Shown: piece by piece, positions 1-5,826 of the stretch
Layout: every line of letters begins with the position of its first letter
How positions within the stretch are numbered: the first letter of the stretch is position 1
DNA from: Chlamydiota bacterium
GTDB lineage: Bacteria > Chlamydiota > Chlamydiia > Chlamydiales > Rhabdochlamydiaceae
Direction of reading: 5' to 3'
NCBI GenBank assembly: GCA_016866585.1
Contig: VGMB01000100.1
Span: 1-6,135 of the forward strand
DNA length: 6,135 nt
Position numbers and translations under genes: made by a program
Notes under the pieces: model-generated
Databases searched by the model: none
The model's input: only the letters and a program-made list of their open reading frames with translations
What the model was told of the DNA's origin: nothing

Positions 1-732
1 TTCTGTAAAAATAAAACTTTTTTACAGATATCTACTGCAGAGGTTCTTTCTAAAGTGATTGCCTTTAGAAATTTACAAGAGGGTATGACTGTAGATATTC
101 CCTATGTTGATGATCAAGGTATAGTCCATATCATCGAATATAAAATTGATAAAATTTTCGATTTGTGGCTTGGTATGCCTGCTTTTGGTCTTGTCGATCA
201 TAAAGGCATAGGTGCTCCTATTCTACTTTATAGAGGCACCGATATGTCTTTGCATAAAAAGAGAGGATGGGCATCGTTATTTAGTGATTTAGATATACAA
301 GGCCCAGGGCTAAAGGCCTTTTTAAATGCAAGAAATGAAATAAGCTCTTGGCTTAAGCGACATAGTCTCTCTGGCAAAAAAACTAGAGTTTTTGGGTATA
401 GCCTTGGAGGTGTCCTATGCACCTATACTATACTATATGAACATGAAAATCTTGATGTAGCACAATCCATGGCATTTTCTCCTCCAGGTGTATCTTCCGA
501 TACTTACACTATGTGGATGAAATTAAATCCAAATATTCGTGAATCCTATCGCATATTTGTAAGTCACGGAGACATCATTCCAAAAGTAGGGAAGATGGTT
601 GGAAAAGCATATGAGCATTCTTTGGAATTTCATCTTAGGCCGTTAGATGCTCACGTTAGGCTTATGTGCTGTCAGCCTAACGTGTATCAATTCCTTATAG
701 ATATAGATAGAGAAAATAAAGAGGGCCGTTAA
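1..732 (+). CDS. Class-3-lipase-like alpha/beta hydrolase, probably 5'-partial
   Basis: Probable serine hydrolase of the lipase class 3 (fungal lipase-like) group; substrate unknown. The reading frame is open back to base 1, so the gene probably begins outside the window. The first possible internal start is GTG at 55, with a weak AGAGG at 39-43, 11 nt upstream. Numbering from that GTG: YRGTD (59-63) resembles the oxyanion-hole strand of class 3 lipases. GYSLGG (114-119) is the nucleophile elbow with Ser116. HGDIIPKVG (171-179) resembles the segment carrying the catalytic Asp, so Asp173 is a candidate. His200 is a plausible catalytic His. No signal peptide or membrane segment is visible in the part seen. 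The gene ends head-on against enolase, overlapping it by 4 nt, and a perfect 11-bp inverted repeat lies in its last codons. The fold is inferred from motifs only; a thioesterase or acyltransferase role is also possible. Confidence 0.7.
   Translation, partial: FCKNKTFLQISTAEVLSKVIAFRNLQEGMTVDIPYVDDQGIVHIIEYKIDKIFDLWLGMPAFGLVDHKGIGAPILLYRGTDMSLHKKRGWASLFSDLDIQGPGLKAFLNARNEISSWLKRHSLSGKKTRVFGYSLGGVLCTYTILYEHENLDVAQSMAFSPPGVSSDTYTMWMKLNPNIRESYRIFVSHGDIIPKVGKMVGKAYEHSLEFHLRPLDAHVRLMCCQPNVYQFLIDIDRENKEGR
2..28. repeat. 10-bp perfect inverted repeat, AT-rich
   Basis: Arms at 2-11 and 19-28 are perfectly complementary, with a 7-nt loop (12-18). It lies in the open frame of the hydrolase gene, or just upstream of it if translation starts at GTG 55. 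No T-tract follows on the plus strand. It may be a weak hairpin or terminator relic, or chance in A/T-rich codons. Confidence 0.45.
652..684. repeat. 11-bp perfect inverted repeat in the 3' end of the hydrolase gene, candidate enolase transcript terminator
   Basis: Arms CACGTTAGGCT (652-662) and AGCCTAACGTG (674-684) pair without mismatch around an 11-nt loop. The repeat lies inside the hydrolase reading frame, around residues 200-210 counted from GTG 55. It is also about 45 nt beyond the enolase stop on the minus strand. No run of T follows on either strand, so it is not a canonical intrinsic terminator. It could still act as a transcription barrier or a 3'-end stabilising hairpin for the enolase mRNA. 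The repeat is seen directly; its function is inferred. Confidence 0.5.
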
Positions 733-2018
733 TAAAATTGCCTATATTTAGCAGCATACCCAAGCTCGTCTTCTATCTGTAATAATCTATTATATTTAGC
801 TACTCTGTCTGTTCTTGAGAGAGAGCCTGTTTTGATTTGCCCAGCTGTCGTTGCTACCGCGATGTCGGCTATTGTGGTATCCTCTGTTTCTCCCGAACGG
901 TGAGATATAATACACTTATATCCATTTTGCTTAGCAAGTTCTATGGCTTGTAGTGTCTCAGTAAGGGTTCCTATTTGGTTTACCTTAATTAGTATGGCGT
1001 TTGCCACCTGTTTTTCGATCCCTTTTTTTAGGAATTTGGTGTTAGTTACAAATATGTCATCTCCGACTAATTGTATCTTATTTCCTAGCTTTTTAGTAAG
1101 AAGCTGCCAGCCTTCCCAGTCATTTTGATCCATTCCATCTTCAATAGAATCTATGGGATATTTATTGCATAAATCTACTAGGTAATCAACGTGATCTATG
1201 ATAGTTCTTTGTTTGAAGGGGACATTCTTTTTTTGCTTTTTCGTTTCTGTATATAGCCCTTGCTTAGAATCAAAAAATTCTGATGCCGCGCAGTCTAGAG
1301 CAAGAGTGAAATCTATCCCAGGCTTGTATCCTGCTTTTTCAATAGCTTGTAGTATACACTCTATCGCTTGTTCATTAGATGCAAAATTAGGAGCAAAGCC
1401 GCCCTCATCGCCAACGGATGTGGATAGTCCTTGTTGGCTTAGTATTTTTTTGAGTGTATGAAATACTTCAGCTCCAGAGCGGATAGCTTCTGAGAAAGTT
1501 TTAGCTCCTATAGGGCGGATCATGAATTCTTGAAAGTCTAGAGAGTTGTCCGCGTGAGCCCCACCATTTACTATATTCATCATGGGACATGGCAAGACAT
1601 GAGCAAATGTACCTCCCAAGTACTTGTATAGGGGAAGCTCCGCTGCTACAGAGGCAGCCCTAGCTACAGCAAGAGATGCTCCAAGAATAGCATTGGCTCC
1701 AAATTGAGACTTATTTTCAGTTCCATCAGCCTCTATCATGAGCTGGTCGATAGATACTTGATCGAATATATTTTCTCCAGCAAGGAGATTTGCTATAGGC
1801 CCATTTACATTCTCTATAGCTTTTAATACCCCTTTACCAAAGTACCTTTTTTGGTCGTTGTCTCTTAATTCTAATGCTTCATGTTCTCCTGTTGAAGCTC
1901 CTGATGGAACAATTGCGCTGGCAATGCATCCACAGTCTGTTTCAACGGTAACTTTGATTGTGGGATTTCCTCTAGAATCCAATACCTCTAAGGCATGAAT
2001 ATCATTAATGTATGACAT
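729..2018 (-). CDS. eno: Enolase (phosphopyruvate hydratase)
   Basis: Cytoplasmic glycolytic enzyme that interconverts 2-phosphoglycerate and phosphoenolpyruvate, using Mg2+. The 429-residue length is normal for bacterial enolases. The N-terminal domain starts with the typical EVLDSRGNPT (11-20) and carries the mobile loop PSGASTGEHEA (38-48). NGGAHADN (151-158) holds the active-site His155. GDEGGFAPN (203-211) holds the general acid Glu205. Asp242, Glu293 (in SIEDG) and Asp320 (in VGDD) match the metal ligands, and Lys345 in the signature ILIKVNQIGTLTET is the catalytic base. SHRSGETEDT (372-381) is also conserved, so the enzyme should be active. The ATG at 2018 is preceded by TAAGG six to seven nt upstream. 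It is the last gene of the methyltransferase-rsgA-eno run, 14 nt after rsgA, with no own promoter visible in that gap. Its stop codon lies in a TTAA shared with the convergent hydrolase gene. Confidence 0.98.
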   Translation of the reverse strand: MSYINDIHALEVLDSRGNPTIKVTVETDCGCIASAIVPSGASTGEHEALELRDNDQKRYFGKGVLKAIENVNGPIANLLAGENIFDQVSIDQLMIEADGTENKSQFGANAILGASLAVARAASVAAELPLYKYLGGTFAHVLPCPMMNIVNGGAHADNSLDFQEFMIRPIGAKTFSEAIRSGAEVFHTLKKILSQQGLSTSVGDEGGFAPNFASNEQAIECILQAIEKAGYKPGIDFTLALDCAASEFFDSKQGLYTETKKQKKNVPFKQRTIIDHVDYLVDLCNKYPIDSIEDGMDQNDWEGWQLLTKKLGNKIQLVGDDIFVTNTKFLKKGIEKQVANAILIKVNQIGTLTETLQAIELAKQNGYKCIISHRSGETEDTTIADIAVATTAGQIKTGSLSRTDRVAKYNRLLQIEDELGYAAKYRQFY

Positions 2019-2024
2019 AAGTAA

Positions 2025-2030
2025 CCCTTA
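2025..2030 (-). promoter_or_regulatory. Ribosome binding site of eno
   Basis: On the minus strand the 14-nt gap after the rsgA stop reads TAAGGG, then 6 nt, then the enolase ATG. This matches the start of the TAAGGAGG anti-SD complement and supports the ATG at 2018. Confidence 0.6.
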
Positions 2031-2032
2031 TC

Positions 2033-3157
2033 TTAACGATGACGATGTTCTTCTGATAATGAGGTCATTAAAGCACAATAGGATCCAAATCTCAACTCGG
2101 AAATTTCGCCGTTCTCAACAGCATTTATTACCGCACATTCCGGTTCATTCATGTGGCTACAGTTTGGGAATTTGCAAGAACTTGAATAAGGGGCAAATTC
2201 AGGATAGTATGCGGTCAGTTCCTCTTTTTGAAGATCCCATATTCCAAAGCTCTTTATTCCTGGAGTGTCTACGCAAAAACCACCGTCTTCCAAAGGAACA
2301 AGGTGTGTTGATGTTGTCGTATGCGACCCTTTATTGGTTTTAGAAACGATTTCACCTGTTCTTAAGGAGCTTCCAGTAGTTGCATTGATCAGGGAAGATT
2401 TGCCCACTCCTGATTGGCCTGAAAAAACAGATGTTCTATTGCGCATGCATTCTTTTAATTTATCAATCCCCTCTCCTGTCATCGTGCTTACAGAAATAAC
2501 TTTTATTCCAATTGATGTGTAGGACTTTATAAATGCAGCGTAAATTTCTTTTTCTACTTCCAACGTGATAGGATCTATATCCTCACAAGAGAGTAAATCG
2601 GTCTTATTAATGACAATGATCGGTTCCATATTGCCTTTTTGCGCTGCAATGATATAACGATCAACAAGATACGGTTTTAAGGAGGGGTTTACCACAGAGC
2701 ATGAAATAAATACTTGGTCAATATTTACAGCAATAAGTTGTTCTTTTCTTCTAGAGAGATTGTCCGCCCTAGAAAGTATAGATTTTCTTGGAAGAATAAA
2801 ATGAATTGTTCCCGATTGCTCATCTTTTGGAATGAATGCTACAAAGTCTCCAACTGCGACAAGGTTTTTGGTTTTATTTTTTTCTTGCTTTAGAGCCCCT
2901 TTAAGTTGGCATATCCACTGCTTCCCATCATTCATGACAAGGATGCCTTCAGGAGAAATAGAAAGGACTTGTCCTTTTTTTGAGTCATCGCTCATTGGTG
3001 TGTCTAGAGGAGTCGTTTTCTTTTTTTGATCTGTATCTGTTTTTTTGTACTTTGAGCGATCTTTGTCTGTGATGATTTTCCTTTCTTTACGTGAGGCTTT
3101 TCTGTCTGATTTAGAATGGAAATCCTCTTCATAATCAAAATACTTTTCTCTGGTCAC
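2033..3157 (-). CDS. rsgA: Ribosome small subunit-dependent GTPase RsgA (YjeQ/YloQ)
   Basis: Cytoplasmic GTPase acting late in 30S subunit maturation. The predicted protein has 374 residues in the usual order. The OB-fold starts near residue 60 (KKGQVLSISPEG) and is followed by a circularly permuted GTPase domain: G4 NKTD (184-187) comes before the P-loop GQSGVGKSS (247-255), switch I KGSHTTT (276-282, with the His279 typical of RsgA) and G3 DTPG (297-300). The C-terminal zinc knuckle is Cys328, Cys333, His335 and Cys341, with the spacing of the E. coli protein. The GTG start is supported by GGAG six nt upstream. Its G is also the last base of the upstream methyltransferase TAG stop, which suggests translational coupling. 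The unusual part is residues 1-54, a highly charged Lys-rich extension before the OB-fold. An ATG at 2995 (residue 55) would remove it but has no visible ribosome binding site. Confidence 0.97.
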   Translation of the reverse strand: MTREKYFDYEEDFHSKSDRKASRKERKIITDKDRSKYKKTDTDQKKKTTPLDTPMSDDSKKGQVLSISPEGILVMNDGKQWICQLKGALKQEKNKTKNLVAVGDFVAFIPKDEQSGTIHFILPRKSILSRADNLSRRKEQLIAVNIDQVFISCSVVNPSLKPYLVDRYIIAAQKGNMEPIIVINKTDLLSCEDIDPITLEVEKEIYAAFIKSYTSIGIKVISVSTMTGEGIDKLKECMRNRTSVFSGQSGVGKSSLINATTGSSLRTGEIVSKTNKGSHTTTSTHLVPLEDGGFCVDTPGIKSFGIWDLQKEELTAYYPEFAPYSSSCKFPNCSHMNEPECAVINAVENGEISELRFGSYCALMTSLSEEHRHR

Positions 3158-3942
3158 TATAAGCTCCGAATATGTTGTAGTAAAATAGCCCCAGCTGTTG
3201 CTACGTTGAGAGATTCCATGTCTAAATGCATAGGAATAGAAATGGCTTTTGATACGCTTTTTATTAGATCAGTGGGTCCGTGTGATTCATTACCAAGAAC
3301 TAAGGCTATAGGCCCTTCGAAATTTATTTTTCTGAAATCAGATCCAGCAATATCAGCCACGTATACTTGATGGTTTTTTTTGCATAACATCTTTTTAAGT
3401 ATAGAAATATCACCGGATTGTATTGGCATTTTAAATGTTGCTCCTTTGGCAGCTCTGAGAGCTTTATCATTAAAGGGATCGCAACATCCGTCTAATAGAA
3501 AAACACCACCCCAACCAAGAGCCATCGAGCAACGAAGCAGTGTTCCCAAGTTACCAGGATCAGCAATTCTATCAAGAATAACAATAAAATCTAAATTTGA
3601 AAGATCTTGTTCGCTTGGAATATCGATGATTGCCGCTACAGGCTCTGGAGATGGCATGCCCGAGATTTTTTTAATAATGTCGTCAGTAATAATATAAGTT
3701 TCTTCTGCAGAAGCGTTTGTTGAGTGTAGATCCGTTTCGAGGAGAATTTTTAGTTTCGTGAATCTTGATAGTTCTGCGATAAGCTTGCTTCCAAAGATGA
3801 CAGCCTTTTTTTCTTGTAACCTGAAAGATTTACTTGTCCTAAGTTTTACGCAATATTTTACAAACGGATGTTGCAGACTGGTTATGGTTCGTGATAACAT
3901 TTTTGGAGTATTTTTTAATAAACTGAACCTAGATGATCTCAT
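3157..3942 (-). CDS. SpoU/TrmH-family RNA 2'-O-ribose methyltransferase
   Basis: SPOUT-superfamily enzyme (trefoil knot, S-adenosylmethionine-dependent) predicted to methylate a ribose 2'-OH in rRNA, or less likely tRNA. All three family motifs are present: motif 1 DPGNLGTLLR (128-137, with the conserved Asn131 and Arg137), motif 2 VLGNESHG (215-222) and motif 3 IPMHLDMESLNVATAGAILL (236-255). The N-terminal ITSLQHPFVK and the stretch ending in VIFGSKLIAEL (48-58) resemble the substrate-binding domain of RlmB/TsnR-type rRNA methyltransferases, so 23S rRNA is the best guess; the exact nucleotide cannot be told. The 261-residue length is normal. The start is uncertain: ATG 3942 is the longest frame, but ATG 3900 (residue 15) sits just before the conserved ITSLQHP and may be the true one; neither has a clear SD. 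It is first in the run with rsgA and eno, and its TAG overlaps the rsgA GTG by 1 nt. Confidence 0.9.
   Translation of the reverse strand: MRSSRFSLLKNTPKMLSRTITSLQHPFVKYCVKLRTSKSFRLQEKKAVIFGSKLIAELSRFTKLKILLETDLHSTNASAEETYIITDDIIKKISGMPSPEPVAAIIDIPSEQDLSNLDFIVILDRIADPGNLGTLLRCSMALGWGGVFLLDGCCDPFNDKALRAAKGATFKMPIQSGDISILKKMLCKKNHQVYVADIAGSDFRKINFEGPIALVLGNESHGPTDLIKSVSKAISIPMHLDMESLNVATAGAILLQHIRSL
3164..3167 (-). promoter_or_regulatory. Ribosome binding site of rsgA that decides its GTG start
   Basis: GGAG on the minus strand, 6 nt before the GTG at 3157, lies inside the last codons of the upstream methyltransferase gene. It favours the GTG start, and with it the 54-residue charged extension, over the ATG at 2995, which has no purine-rich motif before it. 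Confidence 0.7.
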
Positions 3943-3987
3943 AATTTAGTTTCTAAGGCAATCAATTCCTCATTAATAAATTACAAT
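3930..3987. promoter_or_regulatory. Divergent promoter region (weakly supported)
   Basis: Only 45 bp separate the start codons of the minus-strand methyltransferase operon and the plus-strand kinase-like gene, so both promoters must lie here or reach into coding sequence. CATAAT at 3940-3945 is a fair -10 box for the plus-strand gene, with a leader of about 35 nt, but no good -35 is seen at 16-18 bp. I find no convincing minus-strand promoter. No repeat or operator is evident. Confidence 0.3.
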
Positions 3988-4917
3988 ATGAAAAGAAAAC
4001 ACAAAAATCTTTTAAAAGTTGTTCTTTTAACTCTATGGCCATTAATTTTATTTGGAGTCGGTTTTAAAATCTGTTCTACTCCATCTGGATTTGATCCTCA
4101 AAGAATAGGCGTTAATTTTGTTTTTAAACAAGGGGATGGTTCGAAGTATGCTGATGGAGACGAGTTTAGAAAGCTTCAGGGAGTGCTTTCCCAAAAATTT
4201 TATTTTTTAGATAGCGGTGCGCAATGCTATGCCTATGTATCTGAGGATCAAAAGCATGTTTTGAAGTTTTTCAAAACAAAAAAGTTAGAGCCTAAGTATT
4301 GGTTAAACTATCTACCCCTCCCTTGGCTGGAAAAATATCGATTTAGGAAAATAGTAATGAGAGAGCGGCGTAGAGACGAGATCTATGATGGTTTTTACTC
4401 TTTATATGAAAATTTTCGATTAGAATCTGCTCTTGAGTTTGTTCATCTCAATCCTACAAATTTCTCTAGTGACAAGGTCCTTATTGTAGATAAAACAGGT
4501 AAGGAGCATAACCTGTCTTTGAATAAGATGCCGTTTGTTCTACAAAAACGAGCGCAAATGGTATATCCTTATGTTCATAATTTATTCAAAAGCAACAACC
4601 GATCTGCTGGTATAGATGCCTTAATTTCAGTTATAGAACTTATAAAGTATAGATGCCAGATGGGGTACGTAGACAAAGATGGTGGGGTAAGTAATAATTA
4701 CGGTTTTGTCGATGGAAAACCTGTTCAGATAGACATAGGTCAAGTGGTTTCAGATGAAAGCATTAAGGAACCCGTAAATTATCTTCGTGAGATCTTAAGG
4801 ATCAGTGAAAAGATGAATGTTTGGCTTGCTAAACATTATCCTGAGGCCTCAGAGGAATTTCAAGAAAGAGTTCAAGATATTCTTATTGACTTCTCGGTTA
4901 GTTTGGATTCTGTCTAA
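3988..4917 (+). CDS. Membrane-anchored protein-kinase-fold protein of unknown function
   Basis: A 309-residue protein with a basic N-terminus (MKRKHKNLLK), one hydrophobic segment (about 9-26) and a soluble domain probably on the other side of the membrane or exported. The soluble part looks like a divergent kinase fold. FLDSGAQCYAYV (73-84) resembles a glycine-rich loop, with Asp75 where a Gly is usual. VLKFFK (91-96) offers Lys93 as the ATP-binding lysine. PFVLQKRAQ (182-190) could be the hinge. GYVDKDGGVSNNYGF (226-240) resembles a catalytic loop, with Asp229 or Asp231 and Asn236 or Asn237. QIDIG (247-251) resembles DFG, with Asp249. I recall similar proteins in Chlamydiota but know no assigned function. 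The gene is alone on its strand, 45 bp from the divergent operon, and no SD precedes its ATG. A 13-bp inverted repeat follows its stop. It could be an active kinase, an aminoglycoside-kinase-like enzyme or a pseudokinase. Confidence 0.75.
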   Translation: MKRKHKNLLKVVLLTLWPLILFGVGFKICSTPSGFDPQRIGVNFVFKQGDGSKYADGDEFRKLQGVLSQKFYFLDSGAQCYAYVSEDQKHVLKFFKTKKLEPKYWLNYLPLPWLEKYRFRKIVMRERRRDEIYDGFYSLYENFRLESALEFVHLNPTNFSSDKVLIVDKTGKEHNLSLNKMPFVLQKRAQMVYPYVHNLFKSNNRSAGIDALISVIELIKYRCQMGYVDKDGGVSNNYGFVDGKPVQIDIGQVVSDESIKEPVNYLREILRISEKMNVWLAKHYPEASEEFQERVQDILIDFSVSLDSV

Positions 4918-4937
4918 TATTTTATTTATGAAAGACT

Positions 4938-4978
4938 ATGACAAAACAGATGTGATTGTCTAATCTCTGTTTTGTCAT
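4938..4978. terminator. Probable bidirectional terminator between the kinase-like gene and metQ
   Basis: ATGACAAAACAGA (4938-4950) and TCTGTTTTGTCAT (4966-4978) form a perfect 13-bp stem with a 15-nt loop. The repeat lies in the 75-bp gap between two converging stop codons. On the plus strand a T-rich stretch (TATTATTTTTT, 4985-4995) begins a few bases after the stem, so termination is plausible for the kinase-like gene. On the minus strand the following sequence is A/T-rich but lacks a clear T-run. The stem is rather AT-rich and the loop long. Confidence 0.7.
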
Positions 4979-4992
4979 GCCAGTATTATTTT

Positions 4993-5826
4993 TTAATTGC
5001 CAGGAGATGCGTCTGTTGTACTAGGTTGTACGGTAAAAGCTGGTTGTAGTTCCCCTTTGAAATTTGTTGAAATGAAATTGTGCATCGCTTCAGATGTCAT
5101 CGCATTTTTTAGAGCTATTAGGTTAGGGTTGTTGAGGTTCTCACAGCGAACTGCGATCACGTTGACGTAAGGAGAGTCTATAGATTCCATCTCTAATGCA
5201 TCACTCTTAGGAACCATGTTTGCCTCTAAGGCGAAGTTTGTTGGTATAACGGCTAGAGTAACATCTGGCAGAGCTCTTGTAAGCATCGAAGCATCAAGTT
5301 CTTGAAATTTGATTTTTTGGGGATTATAAACAACATCTAGTGTGGTGACATCCTCTTTTTTTTCGGGATTTAGAGAGATTACTCCTGATTTTTGTAAGAG
5401 TAGCAAAGCTCTTGCTTCATTAGAAGGGTCGTTTGGTATTGCAACTATAGCATTATGAGGTAGGTCCTTTATAGAGGTAATCTTTTTAGAGTAAATGCCC
5501 ATAGGTTCTATGTGTATGTTTGCAAGTGAACATATGTGATAGTGAAATTGAGATATTTGTCTTTCTAAAAATGGTTTATGCTGAAAAAAGTTAGCATCCA
5601 CATCACCATTCTCAAGAGCTCTATTTGGTAAATTATAATCGTCCATTACGATAATTTTTAAATTGATCCCTTGCTTGGCAAGATCGGGCTTTATGTACTC
5701 CAACATTTGAGCCTGTGGAATGGGAGTTGCTGCAACCTTGATAGAATTGAGATATTCTTTGCTATCAGAACAAGAAAATGAGAGAGTTGCTAAAGCTAGT
5801 ATCGATGTTATTATTTTCTTACTCAT
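4993..5826 (-). CDS. metQ: Methionine-binding lipoprotein MetQ (NlpA family)
   Basis: Substrate-binding lipoprotein of the MetNIQ ABC importer, presenting D- or L-methionine to the MetI permease at the inner membrane. The 277-residue protein has a short signal peptide, and Cys19 (LSFSC) is the likely lipidated residue; the box is loose, with Phe at -2 and Ser at -3. Family motifs follow in order: KVAATPIPQAQML (30-42), DYNLPNRALENGDVDANFF (63-81) and QHKPFL (82-87), IPNDPSNEARALLLLQKSG (130-148), and VTLAVIPTNFALEA (189-202), whose Asn197 fits the conserved ligand-contact Asn. The mature protein normally ends near FKGELQPAF; here some 13 further residues rich in Ser, Thr and Pro follow. The ATG overlaps the 3' end of metI by 8 nt (ATGAGTAA), implying coupled translation; the nearest purine run upstream is GGGGG at 5837-5841. 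Other amino acid ligands are possible in this family. Confidence 0.93.
   Translation of the reverse strand: MSKKIITSILALATLSFSCSDSKEYLNSIKVAATPIPQAQMLEYIKPDLAKQGINLKIIVMDDYNLPNRALENGDVDANFFQHKPFLERQISQFHYHICSLANIHIEPMGIYSKKITSIKDLPHNAIVAIPNDPSNEARALLLLQKSGVISLNPEKKEDVTTLDVVYNPQKIKFQELDASMLTRALPDVTLAVIPTNFALEANMVPKSDALEMESIDSPYVNVIAVRCENLNNPNLIALKNAMTSEAMHNFISTNFKGELQPAFTVQPSTTDASPGN

Noticed and set aside
228..422. Minus-strand open frame inside the hydrolase gene
   Set aside because: Opposite the nucleophile elbow region of the hydrolase; no motif and no ribosome binding site seen.
1198..1461. Plus-strand open frames opposite enolase (also 943-1128)
   Set aside because: Antisense to conserved enolase sequence, with low-complexity Cys/Phe/Ser-rich products typical of shadow frames.
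2008..2343. Plus-strand open frame of 111 codons opposite the end of rsgA
   Set aside because: It lies antisense to a well-supported RsgA zinc domain and GTPase region, shows no family motif, and has no plausible ribosome binding site.
2993..2995. ATG at residue 55 of RsgA as the true start
   Set aside because: No purine-rich site precedes it, while the upstream GTG has GGAG at 6 nt and overlaps the previous stop codon.
3380..3697. Plus-strand open frame of 105 codons opposite the methyltransferase (also 3116-3370)
   Set aside because: It is the complement of conserved SPOUT motifs 1 and 2; the product has no recognisable domain.
3982..3987. TACAAT directly before the kinase-like ATG as a -10 box
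   Set aside because: It would place the transcription start inside the gene, after the ATG, and no -35 fits at the right distance.
4929..4964. Tiny ATG-to-stop frame of 11 codons in the gap before metQ
   Set aside because: It overlaps the inverted repeat, is too short to judge and has no ribosome binding site.
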